NCBI RefSeq assembly: GCF_000430585.1
Contig: NZ_AUMH01000004.1
Location: 62,001 to 126,000, forward strand
Direction of reading: 5' to 3'
From: Alicyclobacillus herbarius DSM 13609
GTDB lineage: Bacteria; Bacillota; Bacilli; Alicyclobacillales; Alicyclobacillaceae
Length of the DNA: 64,000 bases
Positions 9,091 through 18,731 of this stretch are shown here, one piece after another. The notes under the pieces were generated by a model. It made no database searches, was not told the DNA's origin, and saw only the letters and a program-made list of their open reading frames with translations. The position numbers and the translations under genes were made by a program. Every line of letters starts with the position of its first letter. Position 1 is the first letter of the stretch.

Positions 9091-9180
9091 ATGTTTTGTT
9101 CAAGGTGTGGGACAGCGAACGCAGAAGATGCAAAGTTTTGTGCATCGTGCGGATCGGCTTTGGGGGGATTCGCAGCCTAA
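9091..9180 (+). CDS. 29-residue zinc-ribbon micro-protein
   Basis: The ATG at 9091, preceded by GGGGGGA, opens a 29-codon frame with two CxxC knuckles: CSRCGTAN at the start and FCASCGSAL, then a stop. This is a complete short zinc-ribbon of the kind usually found as the N-terminal cap of larger bacterial membrane or DUF proteins. Here translation stops right after the ribbon. It may be a true micro-protein or the remnant of a decayed longer gene; downstream frames to gerA show no recognisable continuation. It lies in the 520-base gap between ileS and gerA, which otherwise holds only the ileS terminator and no other convincing gene. Confidence 0.5.
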   Translation: MFCSRCGTANAEDAKFCASCGSALGGFAA

Positions 9181-9376
9181 ACGGGTCACTCGAGCTGGAA
9201 CACGGATGTAAACAAAGCGCAAACAAGCCCTGCATGACTTCATTGCCTCGACTTTCGTCGTCCGGCGCACTTCTTGCGTTTCCGCACTGCTGGAGCGACC
9301 GCGCTTCTTGAATGTATGAGTAAGAATCCGTCTTGGCAGAATATAGGAAGAACAACCTGTCGACAAGGTCGTGACC

Positions 9377-10975
9377 ATGAAGCCAAAACGGATTCCCAAG
9401 CCGCTTAAACCACTCCATTCTCCTGCCCATCAGGAGTCGGATTTGCAGCCCGCATCCCAAATCTCAAACGAGCAACCGAAAAACGAGCAAGCTTTACGTC
9501 GCAGTTTATCCGAAAATGAGGACGCGTTGCGAAAGGTGTTTACCCATTGTTCCGATGTTGTCTTTCGCTCAGTGTCTATGGACCAAACTCGCCACGTGCT
9601 CATCGTTTATGTGGACGGATTGGTGGACACGCGCTTAGTGGACGACGCAGTGCTGCAGCCCTTATTGTTCGAACAGCCAGCCGGCGAAGCGCCTGCAAAC
9701 TCGCTTAAGACGCTTGAGGATAAGCTATTGCCAGTGGCGCAACTAGAGACGATTTCATCGCTGGACGGGGTCATCGCCTGTATCCTGCGCGCACAGTTGG
9801 CCATTTTGGTGGACGGTGAGGACAAGGCACTGATGGCCGACCTGAAGCAGTGGGAAAAACGGTCCGTCTCGGAACCGAGTGCGGAAATTGTGGTTCGCGG
9901 TCCACGCGAAGGGTTTACAGAGACGCTACGTGTCAACACCGCCATGATTCGCCGCCGGATTCGTAGCCCCCAGCTCAAAATCGAAGCCCTGACGATTGGC
10001 CAGTTTACGCAGACGGATGTCGCCATCGTCTATCTTTCTGAAGTGGCATCCGAACGTGTCTTGGAGGAGGTTCGCCAGCGCATCCGCCGGATTCATATCG
10101 ATGGGGTCTTGGAATCCGGCTATATCGAAGAGTTTATTGAAGATAGCCCTTGGTCCCCTTTCCCTCAAATTCAAAACACCGAACGCCCGGATGTGGTTGC
10201 CGCCAGCCTGTTGGAAGGCAAGGTCGCCATTTTCGTCGACAATACCCCGTTTGTCCTCGTTGTGCCGATGACCTTTTGGACGGGTTTACAGGCGGCCGAA
10301 GACTATTATGAGCGGTCACTATACACAACCGCAGTCCGCTTCGTTCGTTACGGGTTATTCATTATCTCCCTGCTGCTGCCATCCTTATATGTCGCAGCGA
10401 CAACCTATCATCCACAGCTGATTCCGACCAACCTGCTCATCAGCATTATGGCGGCAAGAGAAGCGATTCCATTTCCAACGGCGGTCGAGGTATTGATTAT
10501 GGAAGTCATGTTTGAGGCGTTGCGGGAAGCAGGTATACGGTTGCCACAGCCAATCGGATCGGCTGTGAGTATCGTGGGCGCGCTCGTGATTGGCGAAGCG
10601 GCGGTACAAGCCGGCATCGTGTCCGCACCGACGGTCATTGTGGTGGCGGCCACCGGCATTTCATCCTTTGCGATTCCGAGGTACAACCTCGGAATCGCTC
10701 ATCGGTTACTACGCTTTCCATTGCTGCTTTTAGCGGCTACCTTAGGTTTGTACGGCGTCATGTTCGGAGTGGTGGCGATTATCATTCATCTGGTCAACCT
10801 TCGGTCTTTCGGGGTCCCTTATTTCTCTCCGGTTGCGCCGCAGCTTCCGGCCGACCTTAAAGATGTCCTGATTCGTGCCCCAAGGTGGGCCCTGCATGGC
10901 AGGCCCAAGTTCCTCTTTGGACACAACAGGCGGTGTCTAGACCTCCGACGGGCGGAGGGAGGACAGGAAGGATGA
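9377..10975 (+). CDS. Spore germinant receptor subunit A (GerA family)
   Basis: The A subunit of a Ger receptor sits in the inner spore membrane and takes part in nutrient sensing and ion release. The 532-residue product has a hydrophilic N-terminal half with the family segments GPREGFTETLRVNTAMIRRRI and DGVLESGYIEEFIEDSPWSPFPQ. These are followed by LLEGKVAIFVDNTPFVLVVP and five to six membrane helices including PFPTAVEVLIMEVMFEALREAGIRLP. The ATG at 9377 follows AAGGT by 7 bases; a GTG six bases earlier is also possible. It is the first gene of gerA-gerC-gerB and overlaps gerC by ATGA, implying translational coupling. Members of this family are made in the forespore under sigma-G. Confidence 0.95.
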   Translation: MKPKRIPKPLKPLHSPAHQESDLQPASQISNEQPKNEQALRRSLSENEDALRKVFTHCSDVVFRSVSMDQTRHVLIVYVDGLVDTRLVDDAVLQPLLFEQPAGEAPANSLKTLEDKLLPVAQLETISSLDGVIACILRAQLAILVDGEDKALMADLKQWEKRSVSEPSAEIVVRGPREGFTETLRVNTAMIRRRIRSPQLKIEALTIGQFTQTDVAIVYLSEVASERVLEEVRQRIRRIHIDGVLESGYIEEFIEDSPWSPFPQIQNTERPDVVAASLLEGKVAIFVDNTPFVLVVPMTFWTGLQAAEDYYERSLYTTAVRFVRYGLFIISLLLPSLYVAATTYHPQLIPTNLLISIMAAREAIPFPTAVEVLIMEVMFEALREAGIRLPQPIGSAVSIVGALVIGEAAVQAGIVSAPTVIVVAATGISSFAIPRYNLGIAHRLLRFPLLLLAATLGLYGVMFGVVAIIIHLVNLRSFGVPYFSPVAPQLPADLKDVLIRAPRWALHGRPKFLFGHNRRCLDLRRAEGGQEG

Positions 10976-12174
10976 ATCGATTCGTCTTCGTCACGCTCCT
11001 CTTGGGCTTATCCAGCGGATTTTTGACGGGCTGCTGGGACCGAGTGGAATTAAATGACCGAGCGATGGTTATGGCCTGGGGAATGGACGTTGTGAAAAAC
11101 CAAGGATATACCGCCAGCGCCCAGATTGCCGTCCCTTCGAAATTAGGGATCTCAGCGCAAGGCGGCGGCGGCAAAGGTGACGGATTCCTGGTGGTGACAG
11201 CCACCGGAAAGAGTGTTACTGACGCAGCGCAAAACATGCAAGCCAAACTGTCGCGCCAAGTCCTCCTAAGCCACCGCCGTGTCCTTGTTGTAGGTGAACG
11301 ATTAGCCCTTCAAGGGCTTGGCCCAATTTTAGACGAATACAGCCGCAACCCGGACGTCCGTCTTAGAACGGATATGTTTATCGTCAAGGGTGAGGAGGCG
11401 CAGAATCTGCTGAGGCAATCTTATCCTCTCGAAAACCTCCCTGCCCTCGCGGCGCTAAAGACACATCAACAGGTGGGTGGCATGGGGAATGCGGCGCTCC
11501 TAGATTTTCTCATGGCGGCGAACACACGCGGTAGAACCCCAACCCTGCCGGCCATTGCGTTCAACCCGGAGACGTCGACGCCCGCCCCCGAGTCCGAAAA
11601 TGGTACGAAACTCGGCTTTGAAATGGTCGGCACGGCCCTGTTTGACCACCACCTTCGCTTGCTTGGGTATCTTGACATGGAGGACGCCAGAAACCTTCAG
11701 TGGGTGCGTGGAACCCTGCAAAAGCTCACGCTGACTGCCACCATTCCAGGCACTGGCGGTAAGGTCAGCCTCGATTGTACAAAGCTCACAAGTTCCATTC
11801 GCCCCACGATGCAGGGTCAAAACATTCGCATCGATGTAACCCTCAGAGCCTGGGGCATCGTTCGCGAGAACAGTACGCGCTTGGATCTTTCGCAAACAGC
11901 AATTCTGGCGCGCATTCAACGTGACTTGGCGCAGGCTGCCGCAAACAACGTGAGCCAGACGATACACAAGGTGCAGAGCCAATATCGGTGCGACGCATTT
12001 GGGTTTGGCGAAGCGGTTCATCGTGCGTACCCGTATCGATGGAAATCACTTCAATCCGATTGGGCACAGCGATTCCCAGATGTCCGTGTTCGTGTCCGTG
12101 CCACGGTGAAGGTGCAGCGAGTTGGCTTTACCGGTCGACCCCTGCAATTTGCAGAAAGTGAGAGTGCGTCGTGA
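10972..12174 (+). CDS. Spore germinant receptor lipoprotein subunit C (Ger(x)C)
   Basis: This 400-residue lipoprotein has a signal peptide ending in the lipobox LTGC at residues 18-21. It then shows the GerC hallmark CWDRVELNDRAMVMAWGMD. Later segments follow the family, such as GKSVTDAAQNMQAKLSRQVLLSHRRVLVVGE and the C-terminal helix-rich domain. It anchors in the outer leaflet of the inner spore membrane as part of the receptor. The start at 10972 is fixed by the ATGA overlap with gerA and the SD GGAAGG region; a longer in-frame reading upstream lies inside gerA. It overlaps gerB by GTGA. Confidence 0.95.
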   Translation: MNRFVFVTLLLGLSSGFLTGCWDRVELNDRAMVMAWGMDVVKNQGYTASAQIAVPSKLGISAQGGGGKGDGFLVVTATGKSVTDAAQNMQAKLSRQVLLSHRRVLVVGERLALQGLGPILDEYSRNPDVRLRTDMFIVKGEEAQNLLRQSYPLENLPALAALKTHQQVGGMGNAALLDFLMAANTRGRTPTLPAIAFNPETSTPAPESENGTKLGFEMVGTALFDHHLRLLGYLDMEDARNLQWVRGTLQKLTLTATIPGTGGKVSLDCTKLTSSIRPTMQGQNIRIDVTLRAWGIVRENSTRLDLSQTAILARIQRDLAQAAANNVSQTIHKVQSQYRCDAFGFGEAVHRAYPYRWKSLQSDWAQRFPDVRVRVRATVKVQRVGFTGRPLQFAESESAS

Positions 12175-13260
12175 AGGTTTCAGGAATACAGATTTTTTGG
12201 ATGATGTTTACCATGGAAATCGGTATGACGATTCTCACGACCCTGACCGCCCCCGCTCAGGTGGCAAAACAGGATGCGTGGATGTCCTGTATCCTCGCAT
12301 CACTAATTGGGCTCTTCGTCACGTTTCTGGCTGTGAAACTGAGCCTCCTCTACCCCAACCAGTCGATGATAGAGTATAGTCAGGCGATTCTCGGGCGATG
12401 GCTGGGGAAAATCGTCGTCTTGCCGTACTTTGTCATGTGGTTATCCGTGTTACCTATCATCTTGCGGCAATCGGCCGAGTTTGTGCACCTGGTGCTGTTC
12501 AACAGAACCCCGCTCGTTGTTCTCGTCGTCTTAATGCTCATACTCGTGGTCTATAACACATATCTCGGTGGAATTGAGTCCATCGCCCGCTGCAGTGAAA
12601 TTTTTGGCCCGCTCGTCTTTGTGGCCGTCGCAGGCACACTTTTTCTCAGCCTGTTCCATGCGCACGTCATCAACCTGCTGCCGGTGTACGCTGACTCCGG
12701 TTCATTCGCCATTATCAAAGCGGCCGCCCAACCCGCGTCATTTCTCGGCGAGTCCATCATGCTGACGATGTTAACCTGGTTGACCCGGGAACCCCGATGG
12801 ACGCTCGCACCCGCCCTCTGGGGCGTCGGATTGGCAGCCTTCCTGGTTACCAGCGCGATGGGGTTGACCTTGGCCACCTTTGGACCGGCCATTACCGCCA
12901 ATTTTCCCTTTCCCTATTTCGGTCCGCTTCATCTCCGTTATGGCGTTCATACAGAATATCGACGCCTTCGTCGTGATGATTTGGACCTTGAGCATCTTCA
13001 TCAAATTGTGTCTCTACCTGTTCATCTCCTGCTATGGCATCTCGCAGTGGTTGGGGCTAAAACATTGGCGCCGCCCAATCTGGGTGATTGTGCCCACGAG
13101 CCTCGTGGGGGCCATGTTCCCCCCGAATTTTGATGTCTCCTTGGTCGATTACCCGGAAAAAGTATGGATTCCTTATCTGGCGCCAACGACCATGCTGGCG
13201 ATTCCGCTTTTATTGTGGTTCATTGGGGCAATCCGTAAGGCCAGTAAGGCCAAGTCGTGA
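12171..13260 (+). pseudogene. Spore germinant receptor subunit B, frameshifted
   Basis: GerB is an APC-like ten-helix membrane subunit of the receptor. From GTG 12171 the reading frame encodes typical GerB sequence (helices 1-7) up to ANFPFPYF near 12920. Then the frame turns into non-membrane residues. The true continuation (VRFISVMAFIQNIDAFVVMIW, ending in two more helices and SKAKS) is in the next frame to a stop at 13260. Adding the two pieces gives about 363 codons, the normal GerB length. The break is near 12918-12922 and appears to have removed about one or two residues as well. It is either a real disabling mutation or a sequencing error. Confidence 0.85.
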
Positions 13261-13334
13261 ATTGCAAAACATGGATGCCAGGGTGATTGGAAACGATATG
13301 AAGGAGAACCACAGGATATATGGGAGGCAGGACA

Positions 13335-14204
13335 ATGGCTCAAACCACATCATTCCCAAAGGTGTTCCCGGCCCAGCATCAGGACCGGCAGCCGGGGCTT
13401 GAATCGATGATGAATCCCCTTCCGGTGGCGGAAGACCCTAACTACAAGGCGGCCGGAAAACTGACCGGGCGGGTGGCGTTAATAACCGGGGGCGACAGTG
13501 GTATTGGTCGCGCGGTCGCCATTGCGTTTGCCAAAGAAGGGGCGGACGTGGGCATTGTCTATTTGGATGAACAAGAGGACGCGCAGGCGACAAAGGCGCG
13601 CATCGAACAGCTTGGACGCCGCTGCGTCCTGGAGGCTGGCGACGTGGGGCAGGAATCGTTTTGCCAGAATGCGGTCAATCGCATCGTCAAGGCACTGGGT
13701 CGTTTGGATGTGTTGGTCAACAACGCGGCCGAACAACACCCCCAGGATGGCATTGAAAAGATTTCTGCGGAGCAGCTGGAGCGCACGTTTCGCACCAACA
13801 TCTTCTCGTACTTTTATATGACGAAGGCCTCCCTGCCCTATCTAGGGGCGGGCAGCTCCATCATCAACACGACCTCGGTGACCGCTTATGAAGGCAACGC
13901 GGGGTTGATAGATTACTCATCCACCAAGGGTGCCATTGTCACCTTCACTCGGTCTTTGTCCCTATCCCTTGCGGGACGCGGCATCCGTGTCAACGGCGTG
14001 GCCCCCGGCCCCATCTGGACGCCGCTCATCCCGTCTACCAGCCCGACGGAGCAGGTTCCGCATTTTGGCAGCAACACCCCCATGCAGCGGGCCGGGCAGC
14101 CGTGTGAGCTGGCGCCGGCATACGTCTACCTGGCCTCTAACGACTCGTCCTACGTCTCTGGTCAGGTCCTGCACGTAAACGGGGGCACCGTGGTCAATGG
14201 ATGA
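13335..14204 (+). CDS. SDR family oxidoreductase (general stress protein 39-like)
   Basis: This short-chain dehydrogenase/reductase of 289 residues has an N-terminal extension (VFPAQHQDRQPG, then MNPLP) typical of the stress-induced YhdF/YdaD-like group. The Rossmann motif TGGDSGIGRAVA binds NAD(P). NNAAEQ, the catalytic Ser in INTTSVTAYEG, YSSTK (Tyr and Lys) and RVNGVAPGPIWTPL follow, and the protein ends with SGQVLHVNGGTVVNG. The ATG at 13335 has GGGAGG 8 bases upstream and is preferred over an ATG at 13320. It stands alone after the ger operon. The substrate is unknown. Confidence 0.9.
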   Translation: MAQTTSFPKVFPAQHQDRQPGLESMMNPLPVAEDPNYKAAGKLTGRVALITGGDSGIGRAVAIAFAKEGADVGIVYLDEQEDAQATKARIEQLGRRCVLEAGDVGQESFCQNAVNRIVKALGRLDVLVNNAAEQHPQDGIEKISAEQLERTFRTNIFSYFYMTKASLPYLGAGSSIINTTSVTAYEGNAGLIDYSSTKGAIVTFTRSLSLSLAGRGIRVNGVAPGPIWTPLIPSTSPTEQVPHFGSNTPMQRAGQPCELAPAYVYLASNDSSYVSGQVLHVNGGTVVNG

Positions 14205-14307
14205 CACACAGCTCGTTTATCTGCCTGGACTCAACGGTGTAAGGCCGAGTCTGCCACCGTCGCCGCACAGCTGAGGCGGAGTACTGACGCTCCCACTTCA
14301 CCGCCTT

Positions 14308-15309
14308 TCACCGCTCGTATCCAGCCGGGTGCGCACTGTGCCAGCGCCAAGCCGAAGCGACAATCTCGCGCAGGTCCGTATACTCAGGACGCCAGCCCAG
14401 GACCTGCCGCGCCTTGTCCGAGGAAGCAACAAGGACAGCCGGATCGCCCCCGCGGCGCGGTCCCACCACCGCTGGGATGGGGTGGCCGGTCACCTCTCGG
14501 GCCACGTCAATCACCTGTTTCACCGAAAAACCAGCGCCGTTCCCGAGGTTGAACGCCTCAGTCACCGCCTGCCCCGCCTCGGCCAACAGGCGCAGGCGCG
14601 ACACCGCCAGACGGTGGGCGGACGCCAGATCCATCACGTGAATGTAGTCGCGGATGCAGGTTCCGTCTGCCGTCGGGTAGTCGTCCCCGAAAATCGACAC
14701 CTCGGCACGCTGCCCGAGGGCGACCTGCAGGATGATGGGAATCAGGTGCGTTTCCGGGTTATGATGCTCCCCAATCGGCAGCGTCGGGTGCGCGCCCGCG
14801 GCATTGAAGTAGCGCAGGCTGATGGAGGACAACCCATACGCCTGCCGGCACCAGTGAAACATCCGCTCAATGGCCAGCTTCGTCTCGCCGTACGGATTGG
14901 TCGGGACGGTGGCGTCGTCCTCGTGAATCGGGGTGCGCTCCGGCTCCCCGTAGACCGCCGCCGTCGAAGAGAAGACAATCCGCTTGACATCCGCGTCCAG
15001 CATCGCGCGCAGCAGCTGACCGGTAGCCGCGACGTTGTTCTCGTAATACTTCAGCGGGTTCTGCACACTCTCGCCGACCAGTGAATTAGCGGCAAAGTGG
15101 ACGACGGTGTCCACCTCGTGCTCGCGCAGGATTTTGACGATTTGGTCGTAATCGCGAATATCGGTTTCATACAGGGGGGCATCCAGCACCGATGCGGCGT
15201 GGCCGGTGCCCAGGTTGTCCACCACGACAACCTGTTCGCCATGCGCCAACAGTTCCGCCACCGTGTGGCTGCCGATGTATCCAGCGCCTCCCGTTACCAA
15301 GATGGACAT
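14308..15309 (-). CDS. galE: UDP-glucose 4-epimerase
   Basis: GalE interconverts UDP-galactose and UDP-glucose with bound NAD and closes the Leloir pathway. The 333-residue protein starts MSILVTGGAGYIGSHTV (Rossmann loop). It contains VDNLGTG, HFAANSLVGES, the catalytic SSTAAVYGEP with YGETKLAIE (Ser, Tyr, Lys) and ends with GWRPEYTDLREIV. The start at 15309 is set by homology; longer readings run back through galK. It overlaps the end of galK by 16 bases and is the last gene of galT-galK-galE. The 103 bases beyond its stop contain no clear terminator. Confidence 0.96.
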   Translation of the reverse strand: MSILVTGGAGYIGSHTVAELLAHGEQVVVVDNLGTGHAASVLDAPLYETDIRDYDQIVKILREHEVDTVVHFAANSLVGESVQNPLKYYENNVAATGQLLRAMLDADVKRIVFSSTAAVYGEPERTPIHEDDATVPTNPYGETKLAIERMFHWCRQAYGLSSISLRYFNAAGAHPTLPIGEHHNPETHLIPIILQVALGQRAEVSIFGDDYPTADGTCIRDYIHVMDLASAHRLAVSRLRLLAEAGQAVTEAFNLGNGAGFSVKQVIDVAREVTGHPIPAVVGPRRGGDPAVLVASSDKARQVLGWRPEYTDLREIVASAWRWHSAHPAGYER

Positions 15310-16511
15310 TCTGCCTTGACCTCCTCGGTGACCTCGCGCGCCCCTGGGCCGATGTCGGTGACATAGAACGAAGGGGCAATCCCGGTCGCTTGTTGGTAAT
15401 GTGCCTGAACGTGTGCTTGGAACGCGGATACCTGGTCTTCTTGTACCAGACTGACGGTGCAGCCGCCAAAGCCGGCCCCCGTCATGCGTGAACCCAGGCA
15501 ACCGGGCGCCGACCAGGCGGCTTCCGCCAGCGCGTCGAGGGCAAACCCGGTGACCTCATAATCGTCGCGTAGGGACTGGTGGGACTCGTTGAGGAGTCGA
15601 CCAAACTCCTGCAACTTACCCGCGCGCAGAGCCGCGATGGCGGCGTTGACACGACCGTTTTCGGTCACCACGTGGCGCGCGCGGCGCTTAAGTGTCGCAT
15701 CCGGGATGAGCGGTGCAAATTCCTGCCAACGTTCGGCTGGAATGTCCGCCAGGTGCCGAATCTCCGGGTGCACCGCCTGCACCTGCGCCAGCGCCTGTTC
15801 ACATTCGGATCGACGCTCATTGTATTTGGAGTCCGCCAGGCCGCGGCGCTGATTCGTGTTGGTGATGACCAACCTGCAGCCGCTCATACGGGCCGGGACC
15901 AACTCGAAGTCTAGGGTGGCACAGTTGAGGGCAATCGCGGCGTCCGCCGCCCCGGCCGCCACCGCGAACTGATCCATGATGCCGCAATTGACACCGACAA
16001 ACTGGTTTTCCGCCCGCTGTGTCAACTGGGCAATTTCGACCGCGGAGAGGTCCGCCTGCAGGATGCGCGAGACGGCCACTGCGGTCGCCACCTCGACCGA
16101 GGCGGAGCTGGACAGACCGGCCCCGTACGGCAGGTTGCCATGGAAGTAGAAGTCCCCGCCCGAAAGAGCCAGCCCACGCTCGGCCAAGACCCACAACACG
16201 CCCTTCGGGTAGTTGGCAAAGTCATCCTCCGGGCGGTAGGTAAACGCCTGTGGCGGACCGTGGACCTCCACGGTCTTCGCAAAGGAGCTGGACGCAAAGC
16301 GAAACACACCGTCGGTACGCGGGCGGACAAAAAGCCAGGTGCCCAAGGTCAGGGCTGCGGGAAAGACCCGCCCGCCGTTGTAATCGATGTGTTCCCCAAT
16401 CAGATTCACGCGGCCAGGAGCAAAAAACACGCGCACCGAATCGTTCGTCGCCTCTCCAGCGACCGGAGAGAACCGCAAAAACGCAGCATAAGCTTGGCGC
16501 ACATCCGTCAT
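15294..16511 (-). CDS. galK: Galactokinase
   Basis: GalK phosphorylates alpha-D-galactose at C1 with ATP. The 405-residue GHMP kinase has the galactokinase signature GRVNLIGEHIDYNGG near residue 30, the ATP-binding PYGAGLSSSASVEVA, the catalytic-Asp region NCGIMDQFA and the C-terminal GAGFGGCTVSL motif. The length is about 15 residues above that of E. coli GalK and is normal for Bacilli. The ATG overlaps the galT stop by 4 bases (ATGA), with AAAGGGG as SD. It works with GalT and GalE on galactose released by the GH42 enzyme encoded 8 kb away. Confidence 0.96.
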   Translation of the reverse strand: MTDVRQAYAAFLRFSPVAGEATNDSVRVFFAPGRVNLIGEHIDYNGGRVFPAALTLGTWLFVRPRTDGVFRFASSSFAKTVEVHGPPQAFTYRPEDDFANYPKGVLWVLAERGLALSGGDFYFHGNLPYGAGLSSSASVEVATAVAVSRILQADLSAVEIAQLTQRAENQFVGVNCGIMDQFAVAAGAADAAIALNCATLDFELVPARMSGCRLVITNTNQRRGLADSKYNERRSECEQALAQVQAVHPEIRHLADIPAERWQEFAPLIPDATLKRRARHVVTENGRVNAAIAALRAGKLQEFGRLLNESHQSLRDDYEVTGFALDALAEAAWSAPGCLGSRMTGAGFGGCTVSLVQEDQVSAFQAHVQAHYQQATGIAPSFYVTDIGPGAREVTEEVKAECPSW

Positions 16512-17494
16512 CCTCGACGCCCCTTTCTCGCCTGTGCGATGGCCGCCCGAAGTCTTGGCGCCGTCTCCTCGACCGCCGTCGGATTGCAGGGCGCCCAGGC
16601 ACCGGTTTCCGAGGAGGCGAGGTACTTGATTTTATCGCGATCACGTAAGGGCGGATAAAACTCGATGTGAAAGTGGTAGTACACCCCCGTCTCCAGGGCA
16701 TGGACCGGCCGCTGGTGCAGGACCATCATGTATGGAAACTCGCGGTCGAACAGGGCGTCCATGCCGGCGGTCACCGATTTGAGGATGTCCGCCAAATCAT
16801 CCCGCTCCGTATCGTCGAAGTCGGTGATGGCGGACTTATGCCGGCGACTGGCGATAAAGACGCCGTACGGATAATCCGTAAAGAACGGAATATAGGCGAC
16901 AAACGAATCGTTTTCGGCGACAATGCGGCGCTCAATGCGCAGCTCCTCGTTCGTGATGTCGCAAATCAGGCAATGACCGGTGGCGCCATGATGGTTGCGG
17001 CACGACTCCAACTCCACGCGAATCTTTTGCGGCACGTAGGGATAGGCGTAGATCTGGCCGTGTGGGTGCGGCATCGTCACCCCGACTTCCGGACCGCGAT
17101 TTTCAAAAATGAGAACGTATTGGTGGCGCGGGTCAGACCCTAAGGCCGAATACCGGTCTGCCCACAGGTCGACCAGTTTACGAATGTGCGCTACGGGCAG
17201 TTGCGGCAACGTGGTCGTGTGCTCCGGCGAATACAACACCACCTCGCACTTGCCATACGCCTCGGCCACCCGATACAACGGAGTCGCCACGTCGTCCGGC
17301 TGCGGCGGATTCGGTGAGAGAGCCGGAAAATCGTTGTCATAGATGAGGACATCATACGTATCCGGAACCTTGCCCGACCCCGGACAAAACGGGCAATAAT
17401 CCTTGGGCATATTCGGCCGCTTTTGGCGGTTGGACGCAACCATCGTCCAATCCCCCAGCAGCGGGTTATAGCGGAGTTCAGCCAATTCTTTCAC
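16508..17494 (-). CDS. galT: Galactose-1-phosphate uridylyltransferase
   Basis: GalT exchanges UMP between UDP-glucose and galactose-1-phosphate through a uridylyl-histidine. The 328-residue protein shows RYNPLLGDWTMV, a CPFCPGSG zinc-type motif, FENRGPEVGVTMPHPHGQIYAYP (the HPHGQ catalytic block) and a second half with FHIEFYPPLRD. This is the class I GalT (HIT superfamily). Translation starts at a GTG with a weak GAGAAG SD. It leads the galT-galK-galE operon. A TATACT-like -10 lies on this strand near 17660, but no good -35 was found. Confidence 0.95.
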   Translation of the reverse strand: MKELAELRYNPLLGDWTMVASNRQKRPNMPKDYCPFCPGSGKVPDTYDVLIYDNDFPALSPNPPQPDDVATPLYRVAEAYGKCEVVLYSPEHTTTLPQLPVAHIRKLVDLWADRYSALGSDPRHQYVLIFENRGPEVGVTMPHPHGQIYAYPYVPQKIRVELESCRNHHGATGHCLICDITNEELRIERRIVAENDSFVAYIPFFTDYPYGVFIASRRHKSAITDFDDTERDDLADILKSVTAGMDALFDREFPYMMVLHQRPVHALETGVYYHFHIEFYPPLRDRDKIKYLASSETGAWAPCNPTAVEETAPRLRAAIAQARKGRRG

Positions 17495-17723
17495 CTCGGT
17501 GACTTCTCAGACCTTGCTTCGCAAACCGTCCTTGGTCGAAAGCCGACGCGGTTATTGTTCGTTCAATTCTGCCATATGGTCTCGAGTTCCTATGGGGCAA
17601 AAGTGTTTTGTTATCCCTTTGTCGCCCCTTAGGCGGCGTGAGTCGAACGTGTCCTGTACCAGTATAACAAATCCGCCCCCGGGGAGACGACTCCCGAGAG
17701 CGGTTCTCCAATCAAAAAACGCG

Positions 17724-18539
17724 TCAGTTGGCCGCACTGGCCAATTTCTCGGCCGTGGTGGCAATGTGCGCAAAGGCCGAATTCAATTCCTCAATGTTAG
17801 CCGCATGCTCCTGGGTCACGCTGCTCATGGACTGAGTTGCCTGGCTCATGCGACTCACCGCCTCGACGATGGCTTCCAGCTGCTGCTGGATATCCTGCAC
17901 CGCGTTTTTGCTCTTTTCGGCCATCTTGCGAATCTCGCCCGCAACAACAGAAAACCCACGTCCCGCCTCACCGGCGCGCGCCGCCTCAATGGCTGCGTTG
18001 AGCCCAAGCATATGCGATTGGGTCGCCACCCCTTTGACAAAGTCGAGCACGGAGTAAATCTTCGTGATGTTTTCGGAAACTGTATGGGACTCTCCTGCCA
18101 GGCCCTGTATAGTCTCTGCCATCTGTGCTGACGCCTGGGCAATTTCGTCGGCGCTGGCCGACATTTCTTCAACCAACGCAGACAACTCGTTTGCCCCGTC
18201 CCGGAGCGTCCCTAACCGCTCCTGAGTCAGGAGTGTGGTCACGCAACCGACCACCTCGCCGTCCTCAAAGAGTGGGACAGCAATAGCCATGTACGGGAAC
18301 CCCAACACGGACGCATCGCGCTCCTCGCGCAAGACTTTGCCTGACTGCATCGCACCCCACGTGACAGTACCCTGCATCTCCGTCAAGGGCGTTCCAATCG
18401 CAAACGCCGGTTTTACCTTTTCACCGGAAATCTGAGCAATGACCTTCTCCGTGTCCAATACGACGATGCTGGCGTCTTCAGAATGCGACTGCTGAATCAC
18501 ATCAAGACACGCAACAATCGCGTCCAGTTTTTTTGACAT
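17724..18539 (-). CDS. Soluble methyl-accepting chemotaxis-type signalling protein
   Basis: This 271-residue protein has no membrane segment. The first about 110 residues form a small sensor-like domain (ending [17 protein letters not shown]). The rest is a short MCP coiled-coil signalling domain with the hairpin tip containing [43 protein letters not shown]. It resembles the B. subtilis soluble receptor YfmS in size and layout. The ATG at 18539 has GGGAGGG 8 bases upstream; an earlier in-frame start (18569) lacks one. It is an isolated gene between galT and rib; no chemotaxis kinase lies nearby. The ligand is unknown. Confidence 0.88.
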   Translation of the reverse strand: MSKKLDAIVACLDVIQQSHSEDASIVVLDTEKVIAQISGEKVKPAFAIGTPLTEMQGTVTWGAMQSGKVLREERDASVLGFPYMAIAVPLFEDGEVVGCVTTLLTQERLGTLRDGANELSALVEEMSASADEIAQASAQMAETIQGLAGESHTVSENITKIYSVLDFVKGVATQSHMLGLNAAIEAARAGEAGRGFSVVAGEIRKMAEKSKNAVQDIQQQLEAIVEAVSRMSQATQSMSSVTQEHAANIEELNSAFAHIATTAEKLASAAN

Positions 18540-18731
18540 CCGTTGCCCTCCCGAGGCCAAATCTACCAACTATATGTAGTTTAATCCGAGAAGGGAAGGA
18601 TAGCAATCCGATTTCGACAAAGTTCGATCCCGCCCGCCGAACATGGACAGGCGGTGTCCGTTTCCGCCCCGCTCGCTTTCGGTCTCCGTTTGCTCCTCAG
18701 GCCGTTCCCTACCGCTGTCTTCCGTCTTGAC

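Noticed and set aside
9300-9376. A sigma-G promoter for the ger operon near TGAATG/GAATATA.
   Set aside because: Spacing and bases do not fit the sigma-G consensus well enough to call, although sigma-G control is expected.
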